Assembly (NCBI GenBank): GCA_030685235.1
Contig: MU839126.1
Span: forward strand, 122,031 to 186,030
Direction: 5' to 3'
Source: Copromyces sp. CBS 386.78
Taxonomy: Eukaryota; Ascomycota; Sordariomycetes; Sordariales; Sordariaceae
Length of the DNA: 64,000 bases
The notes beneath the pieces are model-generated. The model was given only the letters and a program-made list of their open reading frames with translations, ran no database searches and was not told where the DNA came from. Positions 61,500-64,000 of this stretch are shown here, piece after piece (the first letter of the stretch is position 1; each line of letters begins with the position of its first letter). Position numbers and translations under genes: made by a program.

Positions 61500-62882
61500 G
61501 ATCTGTTTGATGACTCTCTTCAGTCCTGACTCTGTACCACACGACAAGACGGGGAGGAGAGCAAGACAACGGGGCTGTTTGATGTTTATCCAGAAATGAG
61601 AAAAGAGAATAGAAAGCAGAAGGCAAATCCTCACAAATAGGAAGAAGGGTCCGGAAGAAGAAAAAGCAAGCCCAACAATGGAGGGTCGGATCGGGGGAGA
61701 TCAATCAGTTGGCCAGATGTTACTCGTTGTATCAGTGCGTTCCATCATTTGTTCCATTTATTATTGATAACCAAGTGTCAAGAACAGGATGGGAGCTCGT
61801 AGGAGTGCCGAGGGAAGCAACAGGGCCCAAGTCTAGTTGAAGCCTAGCAAGGTTGACAGCAGCAGGAGCAGGTGGCAACCCACTCTGGGACTGGGTGAGC
61901 TTTTTGGTGTGCTTGGTTCGCCGGCGCCCGATCAGGTAGTGTACAACCTCACGGAGGGCGGTTCCACGATACACTTTGTACATGCCTACCTATCGAAAAA
62001 GACGGAGCAAATCAGAACAATTGCTAGTGGGGGGTCTTCGGCCGGTTCCGCCACCGTCCCCTATCACTCCAAGTCCGCTGCATGCCGTGGACCCGTTGGC
62101 CCTTCTCCAGCTTCCCTTTCGGAGCAGATCGGTTCTTATCGGCCTTTCCCATTGGCCTCCGACCCTAACCCTTTGGCTTGGCTTCCCCTCATTCCATTCC
62201 CCTTGTCGCCGTCCCTACTTTACGACTTGAACTCCCCAACAAAAAGGAACATTATCAGAGACACTTCACTTCACCTTCGGCATTCTTATTTGTTCTCGTC
62301 AAGCTCCTTGCGCAGGATGAGAATGCCATGTCATTCTTGAGCTTGTACAATGACCAGAGACGATCAACATACTGCCCTCCCTCCCTCCAAACATACCCTT
62401 TCCTGGGCGTCCCTTGCGAATAGGGTCATGACCATGATCTGCCGTCGCTTTGACGCATGGAAGACATGGGACCCCTCGAGCCCCTCCTTATCCGCATCGG
62501 CGGCTATGCAATGACAAGGACCACTCCCTATAAAGACTGGTACTCACCACGTCGCCCATTCACAAATCTCATTCGAGCTATTATATCTCTTGCTGGTAAG
62601 AAAGCTCGCCGGGTATTTTGACCCGGTTGAACAAAACTCATGCAGTATAGACGGGAGGGATATTGCCGCTCATTATCATGCTGCGTGTTAAAATGGAAAC
62701 GTGGTTGCTCGTCGTCGAGAAGGAAAACTTTAGGCAAAGTTCATCTAAACATTCTTCGCTGACTACTATATGTAGTTGATGATTCCCAAACACTCGTCAA
62801 TAAACTGATCTTCACTCTTATTGAAGCTATTCGCATTTTGATCAATAAAATCACCTTGAAAAACTGACCTTGAACCTCCAAA
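61500..62882. other. Divergent 1.4-kb region between xdh (-) and the aldehyde dehydrogenase fragment (+)
   Basis: There are no protein-like frames with recognisable domains. It contains several HGATAR sites (listed separately) and runs of cct/tcc typical of fungal promoters. Confidence 0.5.
61765..62257. promoter_or_regulatory. HGATAR (NIT2/AreA-type GATA factor) sites upstream of xdh
   Basis: TGATAA is at 61765-61770, CGATAA (as TTATCG) at 62136-62141 and TGATAA (as TTATCA) at 62252-62257. They lie 266-758 bp upstream of the xdh start codon. NIT2 in Neurospora binds clustered GATA elements to turn on catabolic nitrogen genes, including purine catabolism. Single sites of this kind occur by chance; the case rests on their number and position. 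Confidence 0.4.
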
Positions 62883-63362
62883 ATGGAAGACATCAAATTC
62901 TACAACGTAATCAACGACACCCTCCGCTCCTCCCCGACTACCCACACCGTCACCGACCCACGAACCGAATCCCGCCTCTGGCCGGTTCCCATCGCTTCTG
63001 GCCAAGACTTCGAAGACGCCGTCACCGCCGCCCAAACCGCCTTCGAAACCTGGAAGCTCACCTCCCTCTCCGAGCGCCAAACCCTCCTCACAAAACTCGC
63101 CTCCAACCTCCGAGACCAGCTCCCGCTCCTCTCGCAAATTCTCGCCCGCGAATCCGGCAAGTCCCTCCTCCTCTCCGAGCTCGATGTCCGCGGCGCCATC
63201 GCCCAATGTCTGCACTACGCCCAACCCTCCAACGTTTTATCCGACCACGTCCAATTTGAAGATGAAACAGTCAAAATCATCGCCATGCATGTGCCGCTGG
63301 GGACAGTAGTCGCCATCTGCCCCTGGAACTTAGGTCTAGTACGTGGTATGGGACCTCAATAA
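62883..63362 (+). pseudogene. Truncated NAD(P)-dependent aldehyde dehydrogenase, N-terminal part only
   Basis: A 159-codon frame from an ATG reads as the N-terminus of an aldehyde dehydrogenase: AVTAAQTAFETWKLTSLSERQTLLTKL is represented by AVTAAQTAFETWK and LSERQTLLTKLASNL, then ESGKSLLLSE and VPLGTVVAICPWN (PWN 147-149). Full enzymes have ~470 residues and continue PWNFPL; here the reading changes to LGLVRGMGPQ and stops. The NAD-binding and catalytic Cys/Glu regions are absent from the following DNA, which is occupied by an oppositely oriented gene. A donor-like GTACGT at 63340 exists, but any further exon would have to lie beyond the window. It is most likely a gene broken by rearrangement. 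The N-terminal part itself has no frameshift, so the break may be recent. Confidence 0.7.
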
Positions 63363-63426
63363 ACTTGAATACCAGAACATTCTACTTCTCTGGTTCCTTG
63401 ATGATGACAACGCCGGTAGTCTTCGA

Positions 63427-64000
63427 TCATCTCTCCCTATTCCTCCCGTCATCCTCAAAACTTAACCTCATGAACTTGTCCTGCAACATCCTCTCAAAGC
63501 CTCCATCAGGACAATAATGTGCCAGATTTAACGCCGTAGATCCCCACTGCTTTGCTCGGTCTCGCTCATAAGCACCGTACAGGTCTATAGCGTGATTGAA
63601 TGCCGTAGCTGCCATCCATTCTAGTTCCTCTTCTGGCCAGCCGGCATCGCTCTGGTAATGTAGATAATGGTTAGCTACGACAAGTTGATCCGCAACACAG
63701 TAGTGATGAAGAGCATCGAAATGAAACTAACCTCATGCAACTCTCTCGCCTTGCCACAAGCTTCCTGGAGCAGCTTCATAGCCAGAGTATCATCCAGCGG
63801 AAGCGTCGCCTGGAACAGACACCTTGTATACTTGGCCAGCTTGACAGCATCGAAGCTTTCCAGGTCCCAGATTTCGTTGACGATCTTTCGCATGGTTGAG
63901 TAAAGCACTTCACAAGGGCAGTGTGTCAGAAACCTCAAACCAACCGATTGCATAGGAAAAAGCATGACAAAGAACAAACCTTGCCCCGGCACCTGTGCCC
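63427..64000 (-). CDS. Spo22/Zip4-type meiotic protein, C-terminal end (continues past the window)
   Basis: The last exon (63651-63427) and the previous one (ending at 63732) are joined by an 80-bp intron with a GTTAGT donor and GCTAAC branch. A further intron is likely between about 63900 and 63980. Recognised segments are MRKIVNEIWDLESFDAVKLA, KYTRCLFQATLP, LLQEACGKARELHE, WMAATAFNHAIDLYGAYERD and AKQWGSTALNLAHYC. These are TPR-like helices typical of the C-terminus of Spo22/Zip4, the scaffold that couples crossover formation to synaptonemal complex assembly in meiosis. It ends FEDDGRNRER. The 5' part is outside the window. Its 3' end is only 64 bp from the stop of the aldehyde dehydrogenase fragment. 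Confidence 0.78.

Overview
The window is a stretch of filamentous-ascomycete nuclear DNA, most likely from Neurospora or a close relative in the Sordariaceae. The evidence is spliced genes with short (about 60-100 bp) introns carrying GTANGT donors and CTRAC-type branch sites, protein families typical of Pezizomycotina, and two AT-rich blocks with almost no CpA and many TpA steps. Those blocks are what Repeat-Induced Point mutation (RIP) leaves behind. No prokaryotic signals are present. Species and gene symbols rest on recognised protein families, not on a database search.

Layout. 1-5212 is a RIP-destroyed block with no intact gene. 5213-8817 is normal-composition DNA in which I find no gene. 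8818-27190 is a gene-rich segment: a Siw14-type phosphatase, an Aim19-like membrane protein (-), a J-domain ER-type chaperone, a MINDY deubiquitinase with a CaaX tail, a steroid 5-alpha-reductase-family protein, a compact RecQ helicase, the mitochondrial Holliday-junction resolvase Cce1 (-), and glutathione reductase. 27619-35802 is a second AT-rich block. It is bounded by a 22-bp inverted repeat with one mismatch, so it looks like one RIP-killed 8.2-kb DNA transposon. Inside it lie a decayed coding region and a 453-bp element with 50-bp inverted repeats that has escaped RIP. 36242-63400 is again gene-rich: cytochrome oxidase subunit COX8/COX7C, exocyst Sec6, a PPR protein (-), mitoribosomal mS23, Alg14 (-), an Ima1-like inner nuclear membrane protein, Dsc3 (-), an atypical Rho-like GTPase (-), kynurenine aminotransferase Bna3, xanthine dehydrogenase (-), a truncated aldehyde dehydrogenase and the 3' end of a Spo22/Zip4 meiotic gene (-).

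The genes are eukaryotic singletons, not an operon. Several themes recur: mitochondrial function (Cce1, COX8, mS23, PPR, Aim19-like, and the dual-start enzymes glutathione reductase and Bna3), ubiquitin and ER/Golgi quality control (MINDY, Dsc3, J-protein, Alg14), and membrane traffic and polarity (Sec6, the Rho-like GTPase). The best leads for new biology are the 8.2-kb inverted-repeat element with its nested RIP-free miniature element, and the 648-residue Rho-like GTPase that has a degenerate switch region and no CaaX box.
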